DNA of 64,000 nucleotides from Saccharibacillus sacchari DSM 19268 (GCF_000585395.1 NZ_KK073875.1:3819307-3883306); one strand, 5' to 3'; shown: positions 34,236-44,278, counted from the stretch's first letter. The notes: generated from the letters alone by a model not told the origin. Translations and numbers: made by a program.

Positions 34236-35186
34236 GTGTGGTTTATGTTTGCAGTTGCCGCTTCCGCTTGCTTCGGTATTCGCGGAATTTTGTATCAATG
34301 GACTTCTCAGCGGCCGGTAGACCGGAATCTGCTGTTCGTCGGCGTGTATTTGTCGGGAATTATCGTCTCGCTGCTGTTGAATATCCAGGCCGGACAACCT
34401 TGGAATGACGGTATCGAGCTTGGAATCCTGATGGGCCTGTTTTCGTTTGCAGCCAATGCTTCGTTATACCGGGGCTATGAGGTAGGCCGTGCTTCGGTTG
34501 TGGCATTTTTCTCGGCGCTGTCGCCGCTCGTTGTCGTCTTGGCCGCTTACCTGATGTGGAGCGAAGCGCCGGGCGCGGTGCAGGGAATCGGGTTTGCTAT
34601 CGTTGTACTGGCGCTTGTCATCGTCCGTTACGGGCAAGATCTTCGCAGCGGTCAGCTTCGCGGTTGGAGTTGGGGAACGCTCGCCATGCTGCTATACAGC
34701 TTCACCGACCTGAGTTCCAAGCAATCCGTGCTGATCGGCGCATCGATGCTGCCGGTATTGACGATGATGTTTATGACAGGAACCGTATTGTTTCTTGGGA
34801 TGCACGTCACGGACCGGGTTCGGAAAAGTAGCGGGAAAAAGAGCCTAACAGATGGTGCGGAGCAAGACCATCATGAAGCATCGCCGAGCATCGCCTCTTC
34901 CGCCGCAACGTCTTCCGAACAAGGTGCAGCTCGTACCGTTTGGCCCGCCCGCCGCACGTTGCTCTGGGGCATGACGGTCGGCTTGACCAATATCGCGGGC
35001 ATGGTTCTGATGCTGAACGCGCTGCAAGAAGGCGTCACGGGCATTGTCTCCGCGATTACCGCGATGAGCGTGATCGTTGTCATTTTGTACGCGCGATTCT
35101 ATTTGAAAGAAGCGATGAGCCGCCGCGAAGCATTGGGTATCCTGCTTGCTTTTGCGGGGATTATCGTGTTGAGATTGGCTTCTTGA
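34236..35186 (+). CDS. EamA/DMT-family transporter
   Basis: The 316-residue protein has ten hydrophobic spans in two EamA repeats, with a polar ~50-residue loop near residues 195-245 that is longer than usual. The GTG start at 34236 follows GAGGAGG by about 12 bp. EamA proteins export amino acids, nucleotides or drugs. Its place behind a DapA-like enzyme under MocR control suggests it moves the substrate or product of that enzyme. A bidirectional terminator follows. Confidence 0.85.
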   Translation: MWFMFAVAASACFGIRGILYQWTSQRPVDRNLLFVGVYLSGIIVSLLLNIQAGQPWNDGIELGILMGLFSFAANASLYRGYEVGRASVVAFFSALSPLVVVLAAYLMWSEAPGAVQGIGFAIVVLALVIVRYGQDLRSGQLRGWSWGTLAMLLYSFTDLSSKQSVLIGASMLPVLTMMFMTGTVLFLGMHVTDRVRKSSGKKSLTDGAEQDHHEASPSIASSAATSSEQGAARTVWPARRTLLWGMTVGLTNIAGMVLMLNALQEGVTGIVSAITAMSVIVVILYARFYLKEAMSRREALGILLAFAGIIVLRLAS

Positions 35187-35191
35187 ACAAG

Positions 35192-35221
35192 AAAAAGCAC
35201 CCGTTTTCATGGGTGCTTTTT
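35192..35221. terminator. Bidirectional terminator between the EamA gene and ecfT
   Basis: AAAAAGCACCC (35192-35202) pairs perfectly with GGGTGCTTTTT (35211-35221). Confidence 0.9.
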
Positions 35222-35225
35222 CTTT

Positions 35226-36050
35226 TCAAATGCGGGTGTTGGATAGGTGTAAATCGATTACCAAAAGGATAGCGATGCTGAGCAGGATCAAGCATCCGGC
35301 TGCGAGATCGGGTTTCGTTAGGCGGAGCGGACGGAAGATCGTTCTTCCCCGCCCGTCGCCGTAGGCCCGCGCTTCGATCGCAAAAGTCAGGTTGTCTGCG
35401 CGGCGAGCGGTGCTGACCAGCAAAGGAACCAGAATCGGGATAAATTCCGTCAGGCGAGAGAACGGATTGCGGTTCGACGGCTCGAATCCTCTGGCCCGGC
35501 GCGCAAGCCGGATGCGTTGGATTTCTTCAAGGATCGTCGGGATGAACCGAATCGCGATCACGATCATTAACGAGAATTGTTCAACGGGAACGCGCAGCTT
35601 GGACAAAGGCTTCAGCAGCGTTTCCAGCCCCTGCGCCAGCACGAGGGGGCGGGTCGTGCCGGTTAACGCGGACGCTGCAAGAATCATCAGCAGGATGCGC
35701 CAAACGATTCGGACTCCTTCCAGGATGCCCTCGACGGTGATATGCAGAAACCCGTACGAAACGAGGAGCGTTTGTCCTTTTCCCAATGTCGTGTGGTACA
35801 GCAGCGTGAGGATCAGAACCGGAAGCAGCGGAAGCAGGCCGCGGAAGTAGAAACCCAGCGGAATTTTCGAAAGGAGCAGAATGATTAAAACAACTACCGT
35901 CGCCGCCGCGTAGCCGCTTCGGCTGTCCATCATCATAATCACAATCATCAGCAGCAATAAGCCGATGATCTTGATGCGCGGATCGAGACGATGCACCGCA
36001 GAGTCCCGTTCGATAAACTGGCCGACGAGCATTCGATCAGAAGCATTCAT
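35226..36050 (-). CDS. ecfT: ECF transporter transmembrane subunit EcfT
   Basis: The 274-residue membrane protein has four or five helices and the two Ala-Arg coupling motifs: RLARRARGFEPSN (~183) and AIEARAYGDGRGR (~225). These contact EcfA1 and EcfA2. It is the last gene of a bioY-ecfA1-ecfA2-ecfT operon; its ATG overlaps the ecfA2 stop as ATGA. It assembles the energy-coupling module that drives uptake through BioY, and in Firmicutes often through other S components as well. Confidence 0.92.
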   Translation of the reverse strand: MNASDRMLVGQFIERDSAVHRLDPRIKIIGLLLLMIVIMMMDSRSGYAAATVVVLIILLLSKIPLGFYFRGLLPLLPVLILTLLYHTTLGKGQTLLVSYGFLHITVEGILEGVRIVWRILLMILAASALTGTTRPLVLAQGLETLLKPLSKLRVPVEQFSLMIVIAIRFIPTILEEIQRIRLARRARGFEPSNRNPFSRLTEFIPILVPLLVSTARRADNLTFAIEARAYGDGRGRTIFRPLRLTKPDLAAGCLILLSIAILLVIDLHLSNTRI

Positions 36051-36952
36051 CGGCCGTTCCTCCTGTTTTCTTTTCGGGCATTCCAGGCTTCTTTTACCTG
36101 ATCCAAGACATCCGCTTCGCCGCAGCTTGAAGGACTTACCGTTCGACCTGACAAATGCTCGGTCAAGCGCAGCAGTTCAATCGCCTCCGGCAGCGGCATT
36201 CCGGACTGGATCAGCAGATCGTTTCGCTGCAAAAACAAATCGTCTGCCGTCTCGTGCGCCAACAAATGTCCTTCATGCAGCAGCGCGACGCGATCCGAAT
36301 ACTCCGCAACATCCTCTATCCGATGCGAAATAAACAACACCGTACGCCGCTCTCCGTGCAAGCCGCCTCGCTGCCAAGCTCGAAGAACACGCAGCAGTTC
36401 GCGTCGGCTGACCGGATCGAGCGCGGCTGTCGGTTCGTCCAGGATCAGCAGCCCGGGATTAGCAATAAGCACGGAAGCAATTGCCAGCCGTCTTTTCTGT
36501 CCGCCGCTGAGCAACAAAGGCGATTGATGCAGAATTTCTTCGCGCAGCCCGAATACCGGCAAGATCGCGCGAATCGCCATCGCGATTTCTTTTGAAGAAT
36601 CCCCTCGCATCCGCAGCGCAAAGCTTAATTCCTTCTCGACAGTAGTCTCGAAGATTTGATGCTCCGGGTATTGAAAAACAAATCCGATCTCCGGCACAAC
36701 GCGAACTCGTCCTTTGCGGTCCCGGGCTATGGGTTCTCCTGCCAGCCTATATTCGCCCGTGAACTCGGGGATCAGGCCTTTGATCAGGCGGACCAACGTA
36801 GACTTTCCTGCCCCGGTCTTTCCGATCAACGAGGTCCAGCTTCCGGGTTCCAGTCTCAGATCGATATGCCGTAACACGGGAGTCCCGCCCAGTTCCACGC
36901 AAATATCCCGAAGTTCCCAACCGCTTTGCCGTGCAATAACGGTCTTTTTCAT
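36047..36952 (-). CDS. ecfA2: ECF transporter ATPase EcfA2
   Basis: The 301-residue ATPase has Walker A GKTGAGKST (~38), Q-loop FVFQYPEHQIF (~90), signature LLSGGQKRRLAIA (~145) and Walker B LLILDEPTAALDP (~168). It lacks nothing obvious of an ABC ATPase. The Q-loop YPEHQIF is typical of the ECF ATPases. ATG 36952 overlaps the ecfA1 stop as ATGA. A second possible ATG lies at 36964 with a less convincing site. It forms a heterodimer with EcfA1. Confidence 0.92.
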   Translation of the reverse strand: MKKTVIARQSGWELRDICVELGGTPVLRHIDLRLEPGSWTSLIGKTGAGKSTLVRLIKGLIPEFTGEYRLAGEPIARDRKGRVRVVPEIGFVFQYPEHQIFETTVEKELSFALRMRGDSSKEIAMAIRAILPVFGLREEILHQSPLLLSGGQKRRLAIASVLIANPGLLILDEPTAALDPVSRRELLRVLRAWQRGGLHGERRTVLFISHRIEDVAEYSDRVALLHEGHLLAHETADDLFLQRNDLLIQSGMPLPEAIELLRLTEHLSGRTVSPSSCGEADVLDQVKEAWNARKENRRNGR

Positions 36953-37749
36953 TCGATTGACCATTGCGATGCAGCACGTCCTTTCCAATCGGCGGTTGCT
37001 TCTCCGCTCCACCCGAGCTGCTGACCGATTCGAACAGCAAACGGCCGCTCCAACCCATACGGTTCAAGCGGTACTTCCCGGAAAAAACGATCCGTCGGAC
37101 CGTCAAACGCCAACTTGCCCTGATCCAGCAGCAAAACACGGCGCGAAGCCAATACTTCGTCCATATGATGCGTGATTTGTATAATGGTGATTCCTTGTGC
37201 ATGCAAATCCCGCATAAGCTTGATCAGTTCGTTGCGGCCTTCGGGATCGAGCATGGAGGTCGCTTCGTCGAAGACGATGAATTGAGGTTGCATCGCGATA
37301 ACCGCGGCAACGGCAGCCCTTTGCTTCTGTCCGCCTGATAACTCGTGCGGAGCGGCATCGGCATATCGTTCCAGCCCCGTCGCCCGCAAAGCGTCCTGAA
37401 CCCGTCCTCCGATCTGTTCAGGAGGCACACGGATGTTTTCCAGACCGAATACGATCTCGTCCGTGACATTCGTCGTAATAAATTGGTCTTCCGGATTCTG
37501 GAATACCAGACCGATTGTTTGGCGAACATCACGAGCTTGATCGGGATCGGACGTCGCTTGCTCACCGAGTGCAACAGAACCTTGCTTGGCAAGCAGCAAT
37601 CCGTTCATCAGCTTGGCTAGGGTGGATTTTCCGCTTCCGTTACCGCCTACGATCGAGATAAACTCCCCTTTTTGAATCGTGAAACTCACTTCCTTCACGA
37701 CTTCTTGCCCTCTGCGATAATAATAACCGACTTGATCGAAGACCAGCAT
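36949..37749 (-). CDS. ecfA1: ECF transporter ATPase EcfA1
   Basis: The 266-residue ATPase has Walker A GGNGSGKSTLAK (~35), Q-loop VFQNPEDQFI (~88), signature ELSGGQKQRAAVA (~140) and Walker B FIVFDEATSMLDPEGR (~160). The D-E-A-T form of Walker B, instead of D-E-P-T, is characteristic of EcfA1. It follows bioY by one base and precedes ecfA2 with an ATGA overlap. Confidence 0.93.
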   Translation of the reverse strand: MLVFDQVGYYYRRGQEVVKEVSFTIQKGEFISIVGGNGSGKSTLAKLMNGLLLAKQGSVALGEQATSDPDQARDVRQTIGLVFQNPEDQFITTNVTDEIVFGLENIRVPPEQIGGRVQDALRATGLERYADAAPHELSGGQKQRAAVAAVIAMQPQFIVFDEATSMLDPEGRNELIKLMRDLHAQGITIIQITHHMDEVLASRRVLLLDQGKLAFDGPTDRFFREVPLEPYGLERPFAVRIGQQLGWSGEATADWKGRAASQWSIE

Positions 37750-37750
37750 A

Positions 37751-38305
37751 TCAGGCGCCGAGCACTTTCTCTTCGACCGGACTGACCGCGCGAGCCTGCA
37801 CGACGACGATTGCGGCGATTACGGCCTTAACGATATCCCCCGGCACAAAAGCAAGCGAGGCGACTAACCCTGCCCAGATCGGCGTGTTTGTAATCAAAGC
37901 CATAACAACAGCCCCGATCACTCCCCCCATAATGACGCTAAATGCAATATTGATCGCGATAAGCTTCCACGTTTTCAGCTTCGGCCATACTTGCTCGGTC
38001 GCCCAGCCGATGCAGAACGCGACCAGCGGCCAACTGAAGATGTAGCCGGCAGTCGGCCCGACGAGCGGAGCCAATCCGCCTGCTCCCCCGGCAAGGATCG
38101 GCAATCCGAGCGCAACCAGCACGATAAACAGAATCAAGCTGATCAAGCCCGTTTTTTTGCCCAGAAAACCGCCGGCCAGCATAACGCCCAGTGTCTGAAG
38201 CGTGATGGGCACCGGAATGAATCCAAGCGGAATCGGAGGAATCATCCCCAACACGGCGATCAGTGCAGCGAATAGAGCGGCATATACCATTTCTTTTGTT
38301 TTCAT
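37751..38305 (-). CDS. bioY: Biotin transporter substrate-binding subunit BioY
   Basis: The 184-residue protein has six hydrophobic spans and the family core LGMIPPIPLGFIPVPITLQT and GPTAGYIFSWPLVAF. This binds biotin in the membrane. ATG 38305 has GGAGG upstream, so an in-frame ATG at 38359 is rejected. Its promoter carries a BirA operator over the -35, so the operon is off when biotin is plentiful. It is followed directly by the energy-coupling genes, making a complete biotin uptake system. Confidence 0.93.
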   Translation of the reverse strand: MKTKEMVYAALFAALIAVLGMIPPIPLGFIPVPITLQTLGVMLAGGFLGKKTGLISLILFIVLVALGLPILAGGAGGLAPLVGPTAGYIFSWPLVAFCIGWATEQVWPKLKTWKLIAINIAFSVIMGGVIGAVVMALITNTPIWAGLVASLAFVPGDIVKAVIAAIVVVQARAVSPVEEKVLGA

Positions 38306-38382
38306 GACAGGGTTAACCTCCAGTATTGTTCTTCTTACTATGTAGGCAAGCCGGTTCAAATCTGCTTGCTTCGTGCCTTTGC

Positions 38383-38437
38383 ATTATAGCTTGATTAATT
38401 ATCATTGTAAACCCATATAAAAATTATTGGTTAACAA
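38383..38437 (-). promoter_or_regulatory. bioY promoter with BirA operator
   Basis: The operator TTGTAAACC (38405-38413), 15 bp spacer, GGTTAACAA (38429-38437) matches the bipartite BirA site. The minus-strand -35 TTTACA (38411-38406) lies inside one half-site and the -10 TATAAT (38388-38383) is 17 bp away. Confidence 0.9.
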
Positions 38438-38460
38438 TAGAGACGCAGCCTATAAAAAAT

Positions 38461-38486
38461 AGCCCCTTTCCGTAGAAAGGAGCTCA
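38461..38486 (-). terminator. Terminator of the iron-uptake operon
   Basis: AGCCCCTTTC (38461-38470) pairs with GAAAGGAGCT (38475-38484) with one mismatch. On the minus strand a T tract follows. Confidence 0.7.
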
Positions 38487-38489
38487 TAC

Positions 38490-39551
38490 TTACTCAAACA
38501 AATCCGGATACAATTCTTTCGACAATTTTTCGATCCCTTTCAAGGAGTCGTATCCATAGCCGAACATATAGTTATAATTCATTGCGTAAACTTGTTGGTT
38601 TTGAATAGCTTGCATGCTTGAGAGCTTAGGATTCGCGTAGAGCGCTTCTTTGACTTTCTCGGTCTGGTCGCCGTCCGGAATGATAATGATATCCGGGTCG
38701 GTTTCGATCAGCATCTCGATGCTGCCGTCGCCATCGCGGTCTTTGAGCGGGTTGTCCAGTTTGATTTTATTCATGACGTCATTGAAGAATGTTTCGCCCT
38801 TCAGCGTCAGTAAAGCGACTTCGCTCGGATCAAACATGTGCAGATAAACGTACGTTTTGTTTTCCGTGATTGTGCTCAGCTTCGAGGTTACGGCTTCTTC
38901 GCGTTTTTTCAGGTCGTCGATAAAGGTCTGCGCATTATCCTGAACATCGAAGATTTTGCCCAGGTTTTCGATGTCGGCATAGACCGAATCATACGTTCCG
39001 CCCGCGATCGAGGATTCCAACACATACGTCTTAACGCCCATTTCGTTCAGCGAATCGACCGTGCCCGTGCCCCAATCCGCATTGTCGAATAATCCGCCGC
39101 GACCCAGCACGATGTCCGGATCAACGCCGAGCGTCACTTCTTTGCCGACATAACCTTGATCCAGAATGTTCAGCTTCGCGTATTCGTCGGCTACGTCCGG
39201 ATCGCCTTCGCCCTGCCCTGCGCCGACGCCGACGATCTTATCGCCGAGTCCCAAGTGCAGCAGCAATTCGGCAGTCGGGCGAGTGTTGGCCATGATGCGC
39301 TCCGGGGCTTTGTCGAAGGTCTGGTCTTTGGCGGTCCATTCGGTTCCGCCTTCGGCTTTTGCTACGTTCGAGATCGTTAACGGATAAAGAGCCGTTTCGG
39401 TTGGCGCTACCGCTTCCGTCGATCCTGTAGCCGCTGTTGCTGTCGATTCTGCAGCCGCTTCCGGTTGAGTGCTTGACGCGCCTCCGCACGCCGTTAGGGC
39501 CAACATCAAAGCCAGCGTCGCTCCTGCCATTACATTCACATTCTTTTTCAT
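38490..39551 (-). CDS. Siderophore/iron-binding lipoprotein
   Basis: The ~353-residue protein has a lipoprotein signal (VMAGATLALMLALTAC), an Ala/Thr/Ser-rich linker and the FecB/BtuF class III binding fold: two lobes joined by a long helix (near IADIENLGKIF). Substrate recognition segments such as RIMANTRPTAELLLHLGL are visible. The first three codons are ATG; the third (39551) is best placed relative to the AGGGGG site. It is the last gene of the Fur-boxed operon and would capture a ferric siderophore outside the membrane. Confidence 0.9.
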   Translation of the reverse strand: MKKNVNVMAGATLALMLALTACGGASSTQPEAAAESTATAATGSTEAVAPTETALYPLTISNVAKAEGGTEWTAKDQTFDKAPERIMANTRPTAELLLHLGLGDKIVGVGAGQGEGDPDVADEYAKLNILDQGYVGKEVTLGVDPDIVLGRGGLFDNADWGTGTVDSLNEMGVKTYVLESSIAGGTYDSVYADIENLGKIFDVQDNAQTFIDDLKKREEAVTSKLSTITENKTYVYLHMFDPSEVALLTLKGETFFNDVMNKIKLDNPLKDRDGDGSIEMLIETDPDIIIIPDGDQTEKVKEALYANPKLSSMQAIQNQQVYAMNYNYMFGYGYDSLKGIEKLSKELYPDLFE

Positions 39552-39584
39552 CATCATTTCCCCCTATATGTATGTAAGCTAGAT

Positions 39585-40346
<762 letters not shown>

Positions 40347-40349
40347 CGT

Positions 40350-41444
40350 TTACCCCCCGAAGTTATAGCCTTTTTTCACAATCATGTAAATAAAGAGCGG
40401 CGAACCGATCACCGACGTGATAATGCCAATCGGCAGCTCGACATTATGCACCAGCGTTCGCGACAGGATATCGGCCCAGATCAGGAACAGCGCGCCGAGC
40501 AGCAAAGTCGCCGGCATCAGCCGTTTATGATCCGCTCCGAACATGCCCCTCGTAATGTGCGGAATAATCAAGCCGACGAAGCCGATCATGCCCGCGTAAG
40601 CGACCATCGTGCCGGTGACAAGCGCCGTTGCGACCATGTACAGCTTGCGGTATACGCTCAAGTTGATCCCCAGCGTAATCGCCGACTCGTCTCCCAGCAG
40701 CATGGCATTCAGTATCCGATGCTGGAACAAGAAGATCAGACAGCCGAGCAGCACGACGATCGCCATGACCGGAACCTTTTGCCAACTCGACGAACCCAGG
40801 CTGCCCATCGACCAGAACGTAACGGTCTTGATGCCTTCCGCGTCGTTGGCGAAGTAGATGATCAAGCTGGAAAAAGAACCGCACATCGCCCCGACGACGA
40901 CTCCCGAAAGCACCAGTTTGACCGACGTTGCTTTACCGCCTATGCTCGACAGGAATAATACGCCGAGCGACGTGATCATTGCACCGACAAAAGCTGCCGA
41001 AGCCACGCCGAATTGCGAGAAGATCGTGCCGCTGCCGAAGCCGACCAGAATAGCAAATGTTGCACCGAGCGAAGCACCTGAGGAAATGCCCAATATGTAG
41101 GGATCGGCAAGCGGATTTTGAACGACTGCCTGCATCACTGTGCCGCATAGCGACAATCCCAATCCGATCAGCAGCGCGAAGATCACTCTCGGCATCCGGA
41201 CCTGCATGATGATGTTCAGATACGATCCGTTATCGATCTGCTCGATCGAACCGAGATGGCCTCCCGATAGCGCATGCAGCAGAATATTCATCGCTTGTCG
41301 AAAAGGGATCTGCACCTGCCCGATCGACACCGAATAGACGGCCGATATAAGAATCAGACCTACCATAGCCAGAATGAACGCACTATAAAAACCGGTCGCC
41401 CGGGCTTTATGCGTCCGCGTTTTTTGCAATGTTGCCTCCTGCAT
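40350..41444 (-). CDS. FecCD-family siderophore ABC permease
   Basis: The 364-residue membrane protein has nine to ten hydrophobic spans and the FecCD motif GFVGLIIPHITRGMFGADHK near residue 288. It is a single-polypeptide permease acting as a homodimer. It is the first gene of the operon and lies 45 bp downstream of a near-consensus Fur box. It starts in the reverse direction from its regulatory region at 41445-41560. Confidence 0.92.
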   Translation of the reverse strand: MQEATLQKTRTHKARATGFYSAFILAMVGLILISAVYSVSIGQVQIPFRQAMNILLHALSGGHLGSIEQIDNGSYLNIIMQVRMPRVIFALLIGLGLSLCGTVMQAVVQNPLADPYILGISSGASLGATFAILVGFGSGTIFSQFGVASAAFVGAMITSLGVLFLSSIGGKATSVKLVLSGVVVGAMCGSFSSLIIYFANDAEGIKTVTFWSMGSLGSSSWQKVPVMAIVVLLGCLIFLFQHRILNAMLLGDESAITLGINLSVYRKLYMVATALVTGTMVAYAGMIGFVGLIIPHITRGMFGADHKRLMPATLLLGALFLIWADILSRTLVHNVELPIGIITSVIGSPLFIYMIVKKGYNFGG

Positions 41445-41488
41445 GTTTCCAAATTCACCTCCGTGTATGGAATTAAAAACGGATATTC

Positions 41489-41507
41489 GATAATGATTAT
41501 CATTTTC
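41489..41507. promoter_or_regulatory. Fur box
   Basis: GATAATGATTATCATTTTC matches 17 of 19 positions of the Fur consensus. It lies 45-63 bp upstream of the permease start and indicates iron repression of the operon. Confidence 0.9.
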
Positions 41508-41599
41508 ATAAAAGCCATCGTACCTCTATTTTGCACAAAAAACAATCTTTATAAAGAAAAAATGTACATTTAATATTGTAAACAGATAAACAAATGTAA

Positions 41600-41632
41600 A
41601 AAGAGAAGAGTATCAAAGCTACTCTTCTCTTT
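41600..41632 (-). terminator. Terminator after the UvrA2-like gene
   Basis: AAAGAGAAGAGTA (41600-41612) pairs perfectly with TACTCTTCTCTTT (41620-41632), followed on the minus strand by TTTTT. Confidence 0.85.
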
Positions 41633-41649
41633 CGATCTCCTTGCGCCAG

Positions 41650-41694
41650 GGCGTGTCTTCAAACCTCGACGGAAGCAGATTTTGAAGACACGCC
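41650..41694. repeat. 14-bp perfect inverted repeat
   Basis: GGCGTGTCTTCAAA (41650-41663) pairs with TTTGAAGACACGCC (41681-41694) around a 17-bp loop. It is just 3' of the UvrA2-like gene and just before the terminator. No T tract follows, so it is more like a small intergenic repeat than a second terminator. Confidence 0.65.
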
Positions 41695-41704
41695 TTAGCG
41701 ACTG

Positions 41705-44200
41705 CTAGCCATTCATTCTCAAATGCTCGGCTGTAGCCGTCGTACCGCTTTGCTTCATTTCTTCCGGCGTTCCTTCAAACACGATCTGTCCGCCTTTAAT
41801 CCCGCCTTCAGGGCCCAGATCGACGATTCGGTCCGCGGCTTCAATCACTTGCAGATTATGCTCGACGATAATGACCGTATGTCCGGCTTCCACCATTCGA
41901 TGCAGCAACGTCAAAAAGTGCTCGGTATCCAGCGGATGCAAGCCTGACGTCGGTTCATCCATGAGATACAGAATTTTTTTCCCTTTCGTCCCCAGCAGTT
42001 CGGTCGCCAGCTTCAATCGTTGACCTTCGCCGCCGGATAGCGTCGTCAGCGTTTGTCCCAGTTCCAAATAGCCCAATCCTACATCCTTAAGCAGATCCAG
42101 CGTCCTCATGATGCCGGCACGTCCTTCAAACAACTCGGCCGCTTCTTCGATGGAAGTATGCAGCACGTCGTGAATAGAATGTCCCCGATACTGTATCGCG
42201 AGCACTTGATCCTGGAATTGCTGCCCTCCGCAAACCGGACAAGTCACCTCGATATTTTGGAAAAAGAGCATATTGCTTGTCACGGTTCCGACTCCTTCGC
42301 AGTTCTCGCAGCGCCCTCCCGCCGTATTGAACGAGAAACTTTTTGCGGATAATCCGGCTTCTTTAGCTTGATCCAAGGAACCAAACAGCTTGCGAATTTC
42401 CGCGTACACATCAGAGTAAGTCGCCACATTTGAACGCTTCATGCGGGAGATCTGCGTCTGTCTGATGCTCGCGATCCGGTCAAACTGCGCAAGCCCGGTG
42501 ATACGCTTGGCCGCAGGATGCGCGCCGCCTTCAGCCAATAAGCCGAATATGAGCGAGGACTTGCCGGACCCCGATACCCCGGTAACTGCGGTTAAGATCC
42601 CTGTAGGGAAATTCACGCTAACCTCGTTCAAATTATGCAAAGAAGCTAACTCGATTCCGATTGAAGACCCGTCTCCGCTGCGGCGCTTCGGTTTCGTGAT
42701 GCGCGCAGAATTCGCGACTGCGGCAGACTTGGCTTCAGCAATTGCGTTCAAATATTGTCCCGTTACCGATCCGCTTAGCCGCTTAAGCTCATCCAGTGTT
42801 CCAGTCGCAATGACTTCGCCGCCGTGCCGTCCCGCTCCGGGTCCCATATCGACTAAATAATCCGCCGCGTTCATCATATCGGGATCGTGCTCGATGACCA
42901 ACACGGTGTTACCCAGATCGCGCAACCGTTCCAACATTGCGATCACGCCTTCCGTATCGCGAGGATGCAGACCGGCCGTCGGCTCATCGAAAATATACAA
43001 AATGCCCGTCAAATCCGAATCGAGTGCAGCCGCCATTCGGACACGCTGGCCTTCGCCGCCGGAGAGCGTCATCATCTGGCGATCGATCGACAAATAGCCG
43101 AGCCCCGTCCGCATCAGTCTGCCGAGCTTGGTATGCAGGTCATTCAAGTAAATTTGGGCAGGTTCCCGCTCCGCGACGCCGAGAGAATCGTTCAACTTCG
43201 ATATCCATTCCTTTAATTCCTCAAGCGAAAACTTTCCAAGCTGCGGCAACCGGGTATCGCCTACGGTGACGTTTCGAGACTGTTCATTCAAACGTTCCCC
43301 TTCGCAATCCGGGCAGATCACCGAGTCGAAAAACGCCTCGGCTTCTTTCGATTCTCCGCCTTTTTCCGAAATGCGTCGCCAAAGCGTCGTGTAAACGCCT
43401 TCGAACTTTCCGCTACCGACGGTTTTGGGAGGAAGAATATTAGGGAACAGCTTCTTTGTTTCGCCAGAATCAGTTCCGTGCAGCAGAATAGCTTGACGTC
43501 CTTCTCCGTAATCGCGAATCGGGATGTTAGGCTCAACCGGTACGCCGTAGTGACGAAAAGCCTTATACAAAACATCCACCTGATAAGCTAAATATCCGCT
43601 TTGCCCCCAGTAGAGCACCCCGCCCTCTTCCGGACAAAGGGATTCATCGATGCAGCGCTCCGGCAGAATGCTCAGCACGCTTCCGAACCCCTCGCAGCGC
43701 ATGCAGGCCCCTTCTTTTGTGTTATACGAAAAGTGCGTGCGGGTCAGCTTGTCCATTCGTTGTCCGCAGCGGTTGCAGTCCATGTACACATGAAACTGCC
43801 CCTCCGACTTTACCGTCTCTTCCCGACATTCGGCAGCAGATACCTTTTCCCCGCAATGCGGACAAATACGCTCGCCCAGTTTCTCGTAAATCATGCGCAG
43901 GTTGGTGTAAATGTCCGTCTTGGTCCCTACTGTCGAGCGGGGATTGCGATTGTTCTCATTCTGCACGATCTGCACGGCTGGCGAGAGATTACGAATAGAT
44001 TCAACCTTCGGCTTGCGTATGCCTTCCATGCCGATCGTCTCCAGGTACTGCCGCCCGCATTCCTGGAAAAGCGTATCGACCAGCGTCGACTTGCCCGAGC
44101 CGGACAAACCGGTAAATACCGTCAGCTTTCCACGCGGAATGTCCAGGTTCACCTGCTTCAGATTGCCTTCCGTCGCGCCTCTGATTTGGATCATGTTCAT
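41705..44200 (-). CDS. UvrA2-type excinuclease-like ATPase
   Basis: The 831-residue protein has two ABC modules of the UvrA class: Walker A GLSGSGKSTLV (~33) and GVSGSGKSSLI (~545), each with an LSGGEGQR signature, plus zinc modules CPHCGEKV..CNRCGQRM (~105-140) and CENCEGVG..CPVCGG (~620-650). It is over 100 residues shorter than canonical UvrA (about 940-960). UvrA2 proteins lack the UvrB-binding region, which probably explains this. They are linked to resistance against DNA-binding drugs. A tandem-MerR regulator is divergent from it. Confidence 0.85.
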   Translation of the reverse strand: MNMIQIRGATEGNLKQVNLDIPRGKLTVFTGLSGSGKSTLVDTLFQECGRQYLETIGMEGIRKPKVESIRNLSPAVQIVQNENNRNPRSTVGTKTDIYTNLRMIYEKLGERICPHCGEKVSAAECREETVKSEGQFHVYMDCNRCGQRMDKLTRTHFSYNTKEGACMRCEGFGSVLSILPERCIDESLCPEEGGVLYWGQSGYLAYQVDVLYKAFRHYGVPVEPNIPIRDYGEGRQAILLHGTDSGETKKLFPNILPPKTVGSGKFEGVYTTLWRRISEKGGESKEAEAFFDSVICPDCEGERLNEQSRNVTVGDTRLPQLGKFSLEELKEWISKLNDSLGVAEREPAQIYLNDLHTKLGRLMRTGLGYLSIDRQMMTLSGGEGQRVRMAAALDSDLTGILYIFDEPTAGLHPRDTEGVIAMLERLRDLGNTVLVIEHDPDMMNAADYLVDMGPGAGRHGGEVIATGTLDELKRLSGSVTGQYLNAIAEAKSAAVANSARITKPKRRSGDGSSIGIELASLHNLNEVSVNFPTGILTAVTGVSGSGKSSLIFGLLAEGGAHPAAKRITGLAQFDRIASIRQTQISRMKRSNVATYSDVYAEIRKLFGSLDQAKEAGLSAKSFSFNTAGGRCENCEGVGTVTSNMLFFQNIEVTCPVCGGQQFQDQVLAIQYRGHSIHDVLHTSIEEAAELFEGRAGIMRTLDLLKDVGLGYLELGQTLTTLSGGEGQRLKLATELLGTKGKKILYLMDEPTSGLHPLDTEHFLTLLHRMVEAGHTVIIVEHNLQVIEAADRIVDLGPEGGIKGGQIVFEGTPEEMKQSGTTATAEHLRMNG

Positions 44201-44278
44201 TTTTTTGCCTCCTTTGCCGCGGTTCTTTTACGATCATACAACATTCATGCAACCTTTCGGCTCAGATCATGCGAACGC

